NCBI GenBank assembly: GCA_008360975.2
Contig: CM039210.1
Span: 10,790,293 to 10,854,292 of the forward strand
Source of the DNA: Lichenostomus cassidix
Lineage: Eukaryota; Chordata; Aves; Passeriformes; Meliphagidae
Direction: 5' to 3'
Length of the DNA: 64,000 bases
Of this stretch, positions 31,824 through 42,662 are shown in pieces (positions within the stretch are counted from its first letter, which is position 1; each line of letters starts with the position of its first letter). A program made the position numbers and the translations under genes. The notes beneath the pieces were generated by a model that made no database searches, was not told the DNA's origin, and saw only the letters and a program-made list of their open reading frames with translations.

Positions 31824-34530
31824 TAGGGCTCACTGTGTGCAAGGGCGCACCATATTCCACGCTATCTTTACTATGGCTGACCAAAACACCTATATGGGAA
31901 CCACAGTGGCCCTTTCCGAAAAACAAATTAGTCGCCCTTTGTCAGCTGGTTCAGGAGCAACTGAAACAGGGACACATAGAACCTTCTACCAGTTCCTGGA
32001 ACACCCCAGTTTTCGTGATTAAGAAAAAATTGGGGAAATGGAGACTGTTGCAAGATCTCTGGAAAGTTAATGCAGTGATGGAAAGTATGGGGAGTTTACA
32101 GCCTGGCATGCCTTCACCCACGATGATTCCCACAGAGTGGGAAATCTTGATAGTTGATTTGAAGGATTGCTTTTTACAATCCCTTTGCACCCCAATGACA
32201 GATCAAAATTTGCCTTTGCTGTGCCTGCAATTAATAATGCGGAGCCTGTAAAGAGATTTCAATGGAAAGTGTTACCTCAGGGCGTGAAAAATTGCCCGAC
32301 TATCTGTCAATTTTATGTCGCTCAGGCCTTGTCCGGAATCCGCGAGCAGTTTCCTGAGGCACTCTGCTACCATTATATGTATGATATCCTGGTGGCAGCA
32401 GCCACCCAGGATGAGTTGCAGAGGTTACAGCCTCGACTGCTCGATGCCTTGCATTCCTATGGGTTGCAAGTTGCTCCAGAAAAGGTTCAACAGCAGTCTC
32501 CTTGGAAATATTTGGGAGTCAAAATCTTGGATCGAACCATACAGCATCAAAAGGTGCAGTTCTCAGACACTATTAAGGCTCTAAATGATGCCCAAAAGTT
32601 GCTAGGCATCATCAACTGGTTACGTCCGTATTTGGGACTGACCAATGCACAACTTTCCCCACTTTTTAATATTTTAAAAGGGGACTCTGACCTAAACTCA
32701 CCTCAGCAATTGACTCCCTAGGCGCGACGAGTGCTGAATGAAGTGCAGCAAGCTGTTTCTGCTCATCAGGTTTATCGAGTGGACCCCTCTACTGATATCA
32801 CTGTTTTCATTACTGCTCCAGACCTCTATCCTACAGGTATCATTGGCCAGTGGAACAAACAATGGGATGATCCTTTGCACATCCTGGAATGGGTCTTTTT
32901 GCCCCATCAGCCAAAAAAGACAGCACCCACATTGTTTGAATTGATAGCCTGCCTGATAACTAAATGCCGATATCGGTGTTTACAATTGATGGCGGCTGAT
33001 TGGGCAACAATTGTTGTTCCGGTATCACGGGACAATTTTGAATGGAGTCTTGCTAACAGCGCTCCTTTGCAAAGTGCACTGCAAAATTTCTCAGGGCAGA
33101 TTGCTTATCATCTGCCCAGTCACAAATTGCTGCAGCTGGCAAATTCAGTCAATCTCATGTTGCGGTCAAAGAACAGCTGGGTGCCAGTTCACGGACCCAC
33201 CGTCTTCACGGACGGTTCTGGGAGAACAGGAAAGGCCATTGTTACCTGGAAGGAAGGATCTGAGTGGCAGGTGCTGAAAGGCCACGAGACAGGCTCTGCT
33301 CAACTGGTTGAATTGAAAGCAGTTGCCATGGCTTTTCAACGGTTCTCTCAGGTGCCTTTGAATCTGGTCATTGATTCTGCTTATGTAGCAGACATAACCA
33401 AACATTTGGATTGTTCGCTTTTAAAAGAAGTCAATAATGCGACTCTGTTTTCGCTATTGCGAACCCTGTGGAAGGCGATTCAGGCTCGAGTGCATCCATG
33501 TTATATTCTGCACATTCGAAGCCACACCAATTTACCAGGCTTTATAACAGAAGGCAATGCCAGGGCTGACATGCTAGCCAACCCTGCATGGGTGGCACCT
33601 CAGCCTGACAAAATTGCGCAAGCCAAGGCATCGCACAATTTCTTTCATCAAAGTGCACATACCCTGCAGAAGCAGTTTCAATTGATGCCAACTGAGGCTC
33701 GTGACATTGTCAGTGCTTGTGCTGACTGCCACGGACTCGCTGCTCCTCTGCCATCAGGGGTGAACCCCAGAGGCCTAAAGGCCTTACAGTTGTGGCAGAC
33801 GGACGTGACACACATCCCTGAATTTGGCCGAGTCAAGTATGTGCATGTGTCTATTGACACTTTCTCCTCAGTTATGTGGGCGACTGCTCATACTGGAGAA
33901 AAAGGTCGTGATGGCATTGCCCATTGGAAATTGGCCTTCTCGGTCCTGGGGGTGCCAGCCACTGTGAAAACTGAGAATAGTCCTGCCTACGCCTCACAGA
34001 GGACGCGGCAGTTCTTACACCTATGGGGTGTAGACCACACATTCGGTATTCTGCATTCTCATACTGGTCAGGCCATTGTGGAACGTGCTCACAGTACTCT
34101 GAAGCATGTCTTGGAAAGGCAAAAAGGGGGAATGCATGGGGAAACACCACAGAGTTGATTGGAAAAAGCTTTGTACACAATCAATCACCTTACAGTGCCA
34201 CCGAATTCGAATAATCCTGTGATTTTGAACCATTTTCTCTCATTGCAGTCGTCAGGCGAGTTGCATTTGCCCCGGGCAAAGGTATGGGTACGGAACCTAC
34301 TTACTAACACCTGGGAAGGCCCACATGAGCTTATTGCTTGGGGTCGAGGGTATGCTTGCGTCTCCACAGATACTGGGGTACGATGGCTGCCCGCAAAATG
34401 TGTCCGCCCTGACCTACGGCTCCCGAGACAGAACCAGCAACCTCAAAATGACAACCAGATTGCCGAACACCAACCAAGTGATCCTTCTGATGATGGCGAA
34501 GAAGCCAGTCCATCCACAAGCAGAGACTGA
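31821..34530 (+). pseudogene. K1 pol
   Basis: RT, RNase H and integrase are recognisable: [13 protein letters not shown], then a frame change near 32175, the active site as YMYD (second-position Asp of YMDD changed to Tyr), FTDGSG and IDSAYVADI for RNase H, an HHCC zinc region (HNFFHQSAH, CADC), and the integrase core WQTDVTH, KTENSPAY (Glu where Asp is usual) and IVERAHSTLK. In-frame stops are at 32719 (TAG) and 34156 (TGA). So at least three breaks and two catalytic changes. Confidence 0.85.
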
Positions 34531-34615
34531 AGTTTATTTTACGGAGTCAGAAAGCAAGGACTTTGAATGCATGTTTTGTTGAATTGCAGATTACATGTAG
34601 AATTAGGTTTTATAT

Positions 34616-34827
34616 ATGCTCTATCTAGGGTATTGCAAGGGGCCTCTGACCATCTTAATCGGCATCTGGTTCGGGCTCTGTTCGGTGGCTGGCCACCTCC
34701 GGACAGACCCCTTCTTGAGTTTCAACCAGGCTCTGTTTGGTAACTGGCCATTACCAAGCAGATCCTTCATGCTGATCCACTGGGGCTCACAAGCAATGCC
34801 TTCTGTTCTTAAACAAAAAGGGGGAGC
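34616..34827 (+). pseudogene. K1 env remnant
   Basis: An ATG at 34616 opens a frame whose first 25 codons are hydrophobic (LTILIGIWFGLCSVAG) like a signal peptide. The frame runs on into the LTR without the rest of an env. This looks like an env start left after a large deletion. The polypurine tract AAAAAGGGGGAG follows at 34815-34826. Confidence 0.45.
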
Positions 34828-35899
34828 TGTGGCTAGCACAGGTGTTTCCCATGAGAATTTTCTCCTGTGTTTTATAAACAAAGATAAAGTTTGGATGATA
34901 TTAAAAACAGTATCTTGAGATTTGGACAGTTCAGGCCTGGCCAATCAGGCCTAGGGGGAGGTTTCTGACTGACCAATCTGGGTGACCTCTTGTCACGGTC
35001 CACTCGTAAGCAGACGCGTGATGGTTCATACCAGCTACGATCTCAGAGTGCAAAAAGGAAAAGAAAACACAAAATGCAACAAGTCAAGGGAGTTAAATTT
35101 CAATCCAAGGGGGAACTTTATTAATTTGGCCTGTAAAGCGGCCTGCGATAGAGAGAGAAAGAGAGAAAATTGGGAAAAGATGGGGAGGAGAGGGCAGGAA
35201 AGGGGCTATAGCTACCACCACGGGTCCACAGACGTCCGGCGTCCCTGGTGTCCCGTTCAGTCGGCGTTCCTTGGCCTCTGCAAAGATCGATGTGATCTTT
35301 CGGTGGGGAAGATCTTCGGAGTTCAGCCACTCCAAAGCTGTCTTTTATGCTAGTCCATACACCTGGTCCCTCCTTGCCAGCCGCCTTTGCCCCCCCTTAA
35401 TTCTTGTGGAGATTTGCCAAACTCCACTTGGCAGGGTCAAGGGAGGAGTGTCCGAGGCATGGTCGGCAGGTTTTTCACAATGGGTGTCAGGGCAACGGGT
35501 GCAAAGCCTTCGTCACATACCCACATTGGCAGGCACAAGGTCTTTGTTCTGTATCAACTCAGGCAGGTGCAAAGTCTTCGTTCTGTACCACCTTAGGCAG
35601 GTACAAAGCATTCGCTCCATATCAGCTTTGGGTAGGCACAAAACATTCGTTCCGTACTACCATAGGCGGGCACGAAGCATTCGCTCCGCACCAGCCTTAG
35701 GCAAGTACACAGCATTCTCTGCATAAGTCCTGCACCTGTAATTTCTGATGAGAAATGTTGAGACAGAACTCGATTCTTGGATCGACCCTTACACCTCTGA
35801 AAAATCTATATAAGTTGGAATCAAAATAATAAAGCTCTCTTTTTTCATGCCACACTGAGAATCCAGGTCTTTTTCTCTGCTAGCGGCTCAACAGCGACA
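34828..35899 (+). mobile_element. K1 3' LTR, split by solo LTR-C
   Basis: It starts TGTGGCTAGCACAGG and ends GCGACA at 35899, matching the 5' LTR. A solo ERV1 LTR (34991-35793) with its 5 bp TSD interrupts it. The host sequence CATAAC follows. Confidence 0.85.
34991..35793 (-). mobile_element. Solo ERV1-like LTR-C, TSD CCTCT
   Basis: 803 bp, closely similar to 7707-8488, flanked by CCTCT at 34986-34990 and 35794-35798. AATAAA lies on the minus strand near 35119. It includes a 3' region of imperfect repeats of a GCAGGTACAAAGC type (about 35525-35710). Confidence 0.85.
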
Positions 35900-35941
35900 C
35901 ATAACTATCTGAGTTGTGGAGTCATTCCATGCCTCAGTCCT

Positions 35942-36127
35942 GTCAAAAGGTTTTTCAAAATCTGCGTGTATGTGTTGTTGAGTTCCATTGCAGAAGTGGT
36001 GTGTATCAGTACTTACAAGACGGAGTCTTTTGCCTGTTTCCCAGTGTGCAGTTACAGTCCATGGCAGGGGTTGCAGGGCAGGGAGAGACGGCCGTTGATT
36101 TTCTGTCTTTGCACGGGGCCACACCAC
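35942..36127 (-). pseudogene. Provirus E pro, N-terminal part
   Basis: Minus-strand frame with VSTDTHHFCNG and IHADFEKPFDRT that continues, after LTR F and everything nested in it is skipped, at 18767 with ILVVGDTKHSPPEL. This continuity ties the two distant halves of provirus E together. It is a dUTPase-like region overlapping the gag end. Confidence 0.7.
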
Positions 36128-38058
36128 GCTTCACTGTTCGTTTCCCTGATGCTTCTGATGGTGATGCTGGCAGGGACAGTCTGGGCGTAGTCTCAGTATT
36201 TTTGTTAGTATTTTTCTTAGCACGCTTTGGTTTAGGGCAGTCTTTAACCAGGTGTTTAAAACTCCTGCAATTATAACATCTAGGCTGTATTTTATGTGAC
36301 GCTGCTAATGCTTCCACCACCCCTTGTGAAACTGCCTGGGCTATGGTCGCCTCAGGGGATGCCAATTTGGTGCCTCAATCATCTGGTTGAGGGTAGGAGC
36401 TGGATCTAGAGGGAGAGCTCGAAGGATTTTTTTACAATTCTCATTAGCATTTGCCATTGCTAGTGCACGCAGCAGCTCCTTTTGGGCTTCTGAATTCCCA
36501 ACCTGCTTTTCAACTGACTCTTTTAGTCTGTCGAAGAATTTTATAAAGGACTCATTGATTGCTTGTTTTATGGTGGAGAAATTTAGAGAGGGGGTGGAAT
36601 CATCGGGAGTTAAGAGCAAAGCTCTGTCAGCTTCCCTTTTGATATCTTCCAAAATCAGTTCAGGCAATTGCCTTGCTTGATCTTGGGGTTTTCCCAGGTT
36701 TCCTTCCCCACAAAGATCATCTAGTGTTATGTGAGCCCTGTTAGGGTCTCTGTGATATACCTGCAGGAGGTCTCTTAATTGTTTTTTCCAAGTTCTGTCC
36801 CAGAGCATATACTCCCCTGGAGATAGAAGACATGCCATAAGGTTTTTTATATCGTGTGGGACTAGCACATTTGCAGCAAAGGTAGCTTGAATCAGGTTTT
36901 CAAAATTAGGGGAATTACACCCAAAATCCTTCCCCAATTTACACATTTCTTTTAACTGTGCATATGGGATGACTTCCCAGTGGGTGTTCCCTCCCGCCCT
37001 GTTGTAGTGCACTGGGGCAGCTGTGACCATGATCTTGTTTGCTATTTCCCAGTCCCCATTCTCTGTAGCCTGCCTGCATATCTCGACCCAGGGGTCTTCA
37101 TCAGAGGGATCCCTGTCCTCCTCTTCCGAGGAGGGGGGAGTGTCCCGGGACTGGATGCGGTGGGGGCAGCTCCCCCTCTGTCACTGGCCGGCTCTGAAAG
37201 CATGGGGACTGGGGAGGAGCAGAGCTGCGGGGGTGGCACAGCCAGGGAGGGGGGCATGAACGAGGGAGGGGCCCGCGCCCGGGTAGGAACTCCCCGCGAG
37301 GGGCGGGCCGACGCAGGGACGACACCCGATGACACAAGGGGCGGGGCTGGCGCAGGGGCACCCGATACAGCAGGGGGCAGGGCCAGCACTAGTCTGGGAA
37401 AATTCAAGTTGTTAGAAGAAGGCACCACGGCCTGTCCTGCCACGTGGTTGGAGCCATCTTGTCCTGGTGGAGGAGGGGGTACCGCAGACACATGGCCTGC
37501 GCCATCTTGTAAAAAACATGAAGTCGAGGTAGGGAGGTTTTGGGGTGCTGGAAGGAGAGTGAGGGAGAGGCTCGAACCGGGGTGATCAATCCCGGTTGGA
37601 GCAGGGGAAAGGGGAGAGAGAGAAGAGTCGGAGGGACGGCAGCTCCTCCACACCATGTGGCGTGTTACTGTATCTTCTTCCTCCTGAGGTTCTGGAGGAT
37701 TAGGGACAGAGGGAAGGGGGACAGACACAGGGGAGACAGCACAAGAGAGATCCGAATTTTCCGGCAGAACTGACTCAGTCTTAGAATTCTTAACAGACTT
37801 ATAAATCACTACCAGCAAAGGGAAAAAACTAGCAACGGATTGATCCCCACTCTGTGTGAGAATCGTTAGTTTCTCCCCAACCTTATTCCAGAAACTAAGA
37901 GACTGAACAGAAACCACAGAAACATCCGGAAAGAAGTTAAAAATCCAACAAACAAAACATTTTAAATTCCCCTTAGAAAATTGGGAATTATCTGATTTAA
38001 GGGTGGTTTTAAGTAGGGTATATAGTTCCGTTTGGGGATGGGTCAGCTTCCCACCCAT
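36006..38058 (-). pseudogene. Provirus E gag
   Basis: The likely start is ATG at 38058 (MGGKLTHP, a myristoylation-type N-terminus). Matrix, then a long Pro/Ser/Ala-rich region (to about 37042), then capsid in a second frame (37030-36341) with IKQAINESFIKFFDRL as the major-homology-like region, then nucleocapsid in a third frame (36365-36006) with one knuckle-like motif CYNCRSFKHLVKDC. Two frame changes (near 37035 and 36350) break it. Confidence 0.8.
36036..36042 (-). promoter_or_regulatory. Provirus E gag-pro slippery site G GGA AAC
   Basis: On the minus strand GGGAAAC is in phase with the nucleocapsid frame (GGA AAC). The -1 frame now meets a TAA after nine codons, while the conserved pro residues lie in the third frame, so an indel has since occurred. 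Confidence 0.7.
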
Positions 38059-38367
38059 CCTCCCCAAATAAATACTTTCCAACACCGAAAGGAAAAGATA
38101 AAATAAAAACAAAACAAAAAAAACCCAAAAAGATCACTCATGCAATGCCCTACTTACCAACCTTCTAGACTTCTGAGAGTGAAATAAGCTTTTGGCGTGG
38201 TTCCCTGGGTTCAGCCGATTTCTCCCGTGCGAGACAAGCGGAGATTTGTTGACTGCCTCTCTAAACAAATCTAATAAAACTTAGACCTGTTTTCGAGGGA
38301 AGTAGCTGCTCCGAACGTGACATCTGTGGCACAAAGCCTTCCGAGACACTTTCAGGGATTTTTTCAG

Positions 38368-38386
38368 GTCCCTGTATCAGGTGCCA
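38368..38386 (-). other. Provirus E PBS, decayed tRNA-Lys3-like
   Basis: TGGCACCTGATACAGGGAC on the minus strand, two bases after the LTR end. It resembles the Lys3-type PBS with CpG-type changes. Confidence 0.6.
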
Positions 38387-38388
38387 CT

Positions 38389-39855
38389 TATCGCAGTGGG
38401 TGGTGGGGAGTGGACTAGGACTCTGCGTTCACCGAAAGCGTCTCTGTGGCTTTAGTGAGATCACCCTGGCCAACACTTCTTTGGTGCTGTTGTCTTGGTT
38501 TGAAAGACAGGTGTCTGCCAAGAGAGGTTGAACCCTCCCTTAGGACAGAGAATGTGATTTTTTCCCTCCCTCCGAATTATTTAATTTTGTAAATCAAGGG
38601 CTTTCAGGCAAAGGTATGGGAAAAAAGGAATATCAGTTCTTTACTAGTATCTATAAACAAGCAATAACAATAATAGCAACCACAATTAGAACCAGAAAAC
38701 CAATAGCAGATGACTTGTGAGCTACCGAGCCTTTTCCCGTGTGGTGTAATCACGGTTGCAAGCAGCAGGGGCGCTGTTGAGCTCCCGGCTGGGCAGGGCA
38801 GGTGCGATGACTCCCGAGTGGCTGCAGGTGGCGCTGTGGCACAGGGTCAGGTCAGCCTCAGGCAGCTGGTAATGGCGGGCACGCTAAAAAGCATGCAGGG
38901 CAGCAAGCAGCTCGGAGCAGTGAGAAAGCAGGGCAGCAGGGGCAGGCGCTGGCTCTCTCCCCAGCCAGCTAGCAAGGTAGCAAGGACCTCTGCAGTCACA
39001 GCAGAAGCCCCGGTCTCGTGCGGCAGAGGGCGGAGGGGGCAGGCAGCAGAGGCAGCCGGACTCACCGGGCAGCAGCTGCGGGAAAAAAAGCAGCCCGGGG
39101 AAACGTGCCCTTCCCAGTGGGGAGAAAGGTTGAATCAAAGCTCACCCAGCCAGGAGAAGAGAAAAACAGGACACAGTTGGATTTCCTCTGGTCGCAGCCA
39201 AAAAAGCAAAGAGCAGCCTTTCCTCTCAGCATCCGAACCACGAGAGACCCCGTTCCAAGGGCCGGCTCTTCCCTTAACCTGCCCTGCCAAAGCACACCTT
39301 TTGTCTTTTACAAAAGACTTGATTGCTCTAAACATCCAACTATTTGTTGCTAAGTAACAGGAATGGGAAGAAATTCTAAATGTACTCAACCCCCGACAGC
39401 TGTGCAGAAAGACCCTTCTCACACCCAAGCCGGTGGAAGGCACAGACACTCACTCACCCAGGGAGCTGGATAGCCCATGCGTTACCAGAGACAAAGAATC
39501 CAGAGTGCTCAATCAACCCGATATTCCAGATGTTTATTCTGAAGGGTCCAGGAATGAAAGAGAAAGGGAAACTCTGGGTTTCCCTAGATATAGAGATACA
39601 GACCAATCATTTGAGGGCACAGGGGTGGAGAGAAGGCGGGGGCAATACAACAACCAATGGGAAGAAGGGAGGGGTGGAGTCAGGGGTTAAGTTACAGCCA
39701 ATCAACATAGGAGGATTTACATAGTCTAGGGAGGGACCATCCTATTCCCAAGGGGTGTATCTTAAACTTTAGAATTTTCCCACCATCGAATCCCTGCTGT
39801 CCCAGGACAGCTCGGCTCCCCAGCAGTTCCCGAGGTGGTCTCATCTACCACCACA
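38389..39855 (-). mobile_element. Provirus E 5' LTR (LTR-E), split
   Basis: It starts TGTGGTGGTAGATGAG at 39855 and ends GCGATA at 38389. A solo ERVL-type LTR (38491-39398 with TSD GCTGT) interrupts it; without that it is about 554 bp. The end dinucleotide is TA, as in the solo copies at 40855 and 55818. Confidence 0.8.
38491..39398 (-). mobile_element. Solo ERVL-type LTR, TSD GCTGT
   Basis: This 908 bp LTR belongs to the same family as the LTRs of the young ERVL provirus. Perfect 5 bp duplications GCTGT flank it at 38486-38490 and 39399-39403. Confidence 0.9.
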
Positions 39856-39861
39856 TATAAG

Positions 39862-40214
39862 CATTATTAAAAATGCCTGTTTCACAGTCAATAGTTTTCT
39901 ACTATAGGCATAAGTTTGCCAGGATTTTTCCAAAGTGCAGCCTTACTCAGAAAAATGATAACATTTTATATCTTGGCAAATTGCATCTAAAACCTGCTCA
40001 ATTCGCAGATGGTAAGACGACTTCCTGTGATTATTGTTATTGCCACAATTTCTGCACATGCAACTCTGTGAGTGCAGCGAACGGACAAGACCGAGTAGCC
40101 ACATGAGTAGCCACAAAGGCACAGCCTTCGTGAGATACTCTGCAAACTGGTGCCACACCTAGCCACCCACCTGGGCAATCACCACCCTTAAACTGCTTTG
40201 ACATTAAGCTGAAC
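39862..40214. other. No recognised feature
   Basis: About 350 bp to the right of provirus E. It is the other flank of that integration site. No LTR, ORF or repeat recognised. Confidence 0.4.
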
Positions 40215-40705
40215 TGATGCCTTAAAAGCTGGTAAAAATAAGACACAGACACAGCAGTATAGGGAAAAAGGGTATTACCTTGGTTTTAATAGGATCCCAG
40301 GTGCCCCCTCGTCGAAGGTGGAATCACGCGGAGGAACACCTAGGTACAATGCGTATACCATTTTATGGACTTTACAAATTAGCATATCTACCTAAAATCC
40401 CCCAATAAGAAACTTAACAAATGAAATAATTGTCCCCCTATTCTAATTATCCCCCCCTAAATGAGGCTACAATCTAGTTTACAAAAACATGTTCCAAGGT
40501 TGGAGCCTCTAGTTCTGAGATAGTAGGGATATTTCGTCTTCCCCAATGAACTCCAAACTACGCTAAATATCGGAGTACAAGGGTTATAGACATGTAGGGC
40601 TAAGGTACAGGGAGTGAAAAGTACAGGGAATGGGAAAGGGTATAAAATGTATAAAAAGGGTATAAAAAGACTATAAAGAGAAAGGACAAAAACCATCAGG
40701 CATCA
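40215..40705 (-). mobile_element. Solo LTR, TGATGCC...GGCATCA family
   Basis: 491 bp, same family as 5346-5873 and 63784-64000. Flanks are GAAC and CAAC (4 bp, one mismatch), a weak TSD. The orientation is inferred as for the first copy. The 143 bp after it, up to 40848, hold nothing recognised. Confidence 0.65.
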
Positions 40706-40854
40706 CAACTATAATTCACAAGTGCCAGTGAAGAACACAGTGGAAGCAGTGAATGGCTGCACTCGTTTGAAATGCTGGCATGGCAAAACAGTCGCATTCA
40801 AACTGCCCGATTAAAGCTGTACAAGTGAACAGGTAAAGCTAGCACTACACTGTC

Positions 40855-41378
40855 TGTTGGGGTGGGTGATACCATCCCAGGAACTGCTGAGGAGCTGAGG
40901 AGTTCCAATACAGCAGAACCCCACTGGTGGAAGCCTTCTTAGCCTCCCCCCTGGAGAACACGATGGTTCCTCCCCAAATTATGTAAATCCCCCCAGCTGT
41001 AACCTAACCCTTGATCCCATGCCTTCCTCCTCCCATTGGTTGTGGTGTTCCCCCCGCCTCCTCTCCCCTGACCCTCCATCCGCCCCTTTAAATGTAAACG
41101 GCTGGGGTGTCTCGTCCTCTTTTAGCCTCGGAACCCTTCAGAATAAACCTCTGGAACCTCCGGCTGACTGAGCGCTCTGAATTCTTTGTCTCTGGTAACG
41201 CACGAGTTATCCAACTCCGTGGGTGAGTGAGAATATGTGCCTTACACCGGCACGGGTGTGAGAAGGGCTTTTCTGTACAGCACCAGGCAGTGCTGGCTGG
41301 AGTGATCTCTCGAAAGCCATAGAGACACTTTCGGTAAACACAGAGGCCTGGTTCCACCCCTCCTCCCCCTCCGCGTTA
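40855..41378 (+). mobile_element. Solo LTR-E, TSD ACTGTC
   Basis: 524 bp from TGTTGGGGTGGG to CCGCGTTA, with AATAAAC near 41142. Perfect 6 bp duplications ACTGTC at 40849-40854 and 41379-41384. It ends in TA. Confidence 0.85.
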
Positions 41379-41384
41379 ACTGTC

Positions 41385-41999
41385 CACCCCCACAGCAGAG
41401 AACCATGAGCCAGCTGCATCCAACTCCTGAATAGCCTCTGCAGACAACACATGTGGGGCCAAGCCCAGCATGGGCCCCGTGCAGTTAACTGTTCCCAGGA
41501 ACCTCTGCAAATCATTCAATGTTTTGACATCAGGCTCCAAAGTTAATTGCTATAGCCTTACATCTTGTCCAGTTAATATTCACCCTAAATATTCCAAAGA
41601 GGGCCCTACCGAATTTGTCAAGGGCTACCTGCATCCATGCTGATTAAGATGCTGAGCCTGTCCATAAGTCAGGATATTATGCACATAAGGATAAATGATG
41701 CTTTGAGGAGACAGCCTGAAAAATTAACTTTGCTGATTCCTTATGGGATCACAAAAAATAGGTGCATTCCAGGGACTAATAGAAGGCACCTGCAATGATT
41801 TTGTACTATTTGCCTTGTCCTAAGTAGCTTTGGCATGTCAAGGTCACACAGCTTCAAGTCCCAGCCATCCTTCGAACATTTCATTGGATGGGTGCCAACG
41901 CAGCTCTGTAAACTCCTGGGCTAGGCACAGAAAAACAAATTTTCCCTTATGGTTTTAGTATTGATCCCTCAGTTTTATCAGAATTGGATGACATTATAG
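41385..41999 (-). pseudogene. Betaretrovirus-like RT fossil
   Basis: Minus-strand translation gives RT pieces with many stops: VPSISPWNAPIF (fingers), a YVHNIL block where YMDDIL is usual, and VKTLNDLQRFLGTVN (thumb). The order suggests an internal deletion. K2 inserted into its upstream end at 42000. Confidence 0.65.
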
Positions 42000-42405
42000 T
42001 GTGGAAAGCTGGCTTCTAGAGAAGGGACATGCAGATGTAGATAGATTGCTTCTTAACAAGCCGCTTCTTAACAATAGCCATATGCAGCCAACTATTAATT
42101 AGATACCTGCGTCCAATCAGCGATCTAAGGTCACCATGACTTTCTACAACATGGAGGTTGTAGGAGCCGTCGAGAATGCGTTAATTGGTAGCAAGAATGC
42201 TGAAATCAGGCATTATAGATAAACACAGATACATGTTAAGGCAAGTAGCCAAACTTAGGGCGTGGAAGTATATAACCAATAGTATTGTATGATTACAGAA
42301 TATGCATGATTTAGTTAACTACATTATAAAACTGTAAACTGTAAATCAATAAACTGAAGCTTGTAGTAAATCCATATTGGATTGTCAAGCCTCCGTTTCT
42401 CAGCA
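42000..42405 (+). mobile_element. K2 5' LTR
   Basis: 406 bp, TGTGGAAAGCTGGC to TCTCAGCA. It has TATAAAACTG near 42325 and AATAAAC near 42347. The first 103 bp are the counterpart of the env C-terminal coding region in the 3' LTR. Confidence 0.9.
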
Positions 42406-42408
42406 TAA

Positions 42409-42425
42409 TGGTGACCCCGACGTCC
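42409..42425 (+). other. K2 primer-binding site, tRNA-Trp
   Basis: TGGTGACCCCGACGTCC follows the LTR after three bases and matches the Trp-type PBS over its first 15 bases. Confidence 0.85.
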
Positions 42426-42662
42426 AAGGGTCTCGCTCCCATTTTGGCTGGTTCCATCTGGGAGGCGATATAACCACGACTGAGAAGGCACCTGGCTCCG
42501 ATCAGCCCGGAGGGTCGAAGCAGTGGGGCGCACGCACAGGACGACCGTACAAGACGAGATCTGGACACTGCCGGACTTGTGAGGTGAAAATCTCGCACCA
42601 GAGAGGAAAAGTGGCCGAAAACCTCGGACGGTGAATGTGAGTGCGCAGTTCCGTAAATCGGA

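Larger units (their letters stand above)
19387..35899 (+). mobile_element. Provirus K1, betaretrovirus-like
   Basis: Plus-strand provirus with CATAAC duplications at 19381-19386 and 35900-35905. Order: 5' LTR (19387-19536 and 21081-21194), Trp PBS (21197), gag (21285-23299 and 30286-31173), pro (31024-31823), pol (31821-34530), an env scrap, polypurine tract (34814-34826) and 3' LTR (34828-34990 and 35799-35899). Three younger insertions sit in it. gag, pro and pol all carry breaks and two catalytic positions are changed. Confidence 0.85.
18773..35936 (+). mobile_element. Solo LTR F, split by provirus K1
   Basis: The LTR starts TGATTTAGGG at 18773 and ends CCATGCCTCA at 35936. It is flanked by GTCCT at 18768-18772 and 35937-35941 (5 bp TSD). 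AATAAA at about 19363 gives plus orientation. Provirus K1 (19387-35899) plus its 6 bp TSD sits inside, so the LTR itself is only about 645 bp (18773-19386 and 35906-35936). It interrupts the pro gene of provirus E. Confidence 0.8.
16853..39855 (-). mobile_element. Provirus E, betaretrovirus-like, host of nested elements
   Basis: Minus-strand order: LTR (39855-38389), decayed Lys-type PBS (38386-38368), gag (38058-36006), dUTPase/protease (36127-35942 and 18767-18203), RT (18202-16929), then a 76 bp piece of its own LTR start in inverted orientation (16928-16853). The pro gene reads across the LTR F insertion, proving that the two halves belong together. Perfect 6 bp TSDs (TATAAG) flank the whole. 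RNase H, integrase and env are absent. About 17 kb of the span is younger nested DNA. Confidence 0.8.

Noticed and set aside
34531..34615. A complete env in K1
   Set aside because: Only about 300 bp lie between pol and the LTR; there is room just for a remnant.
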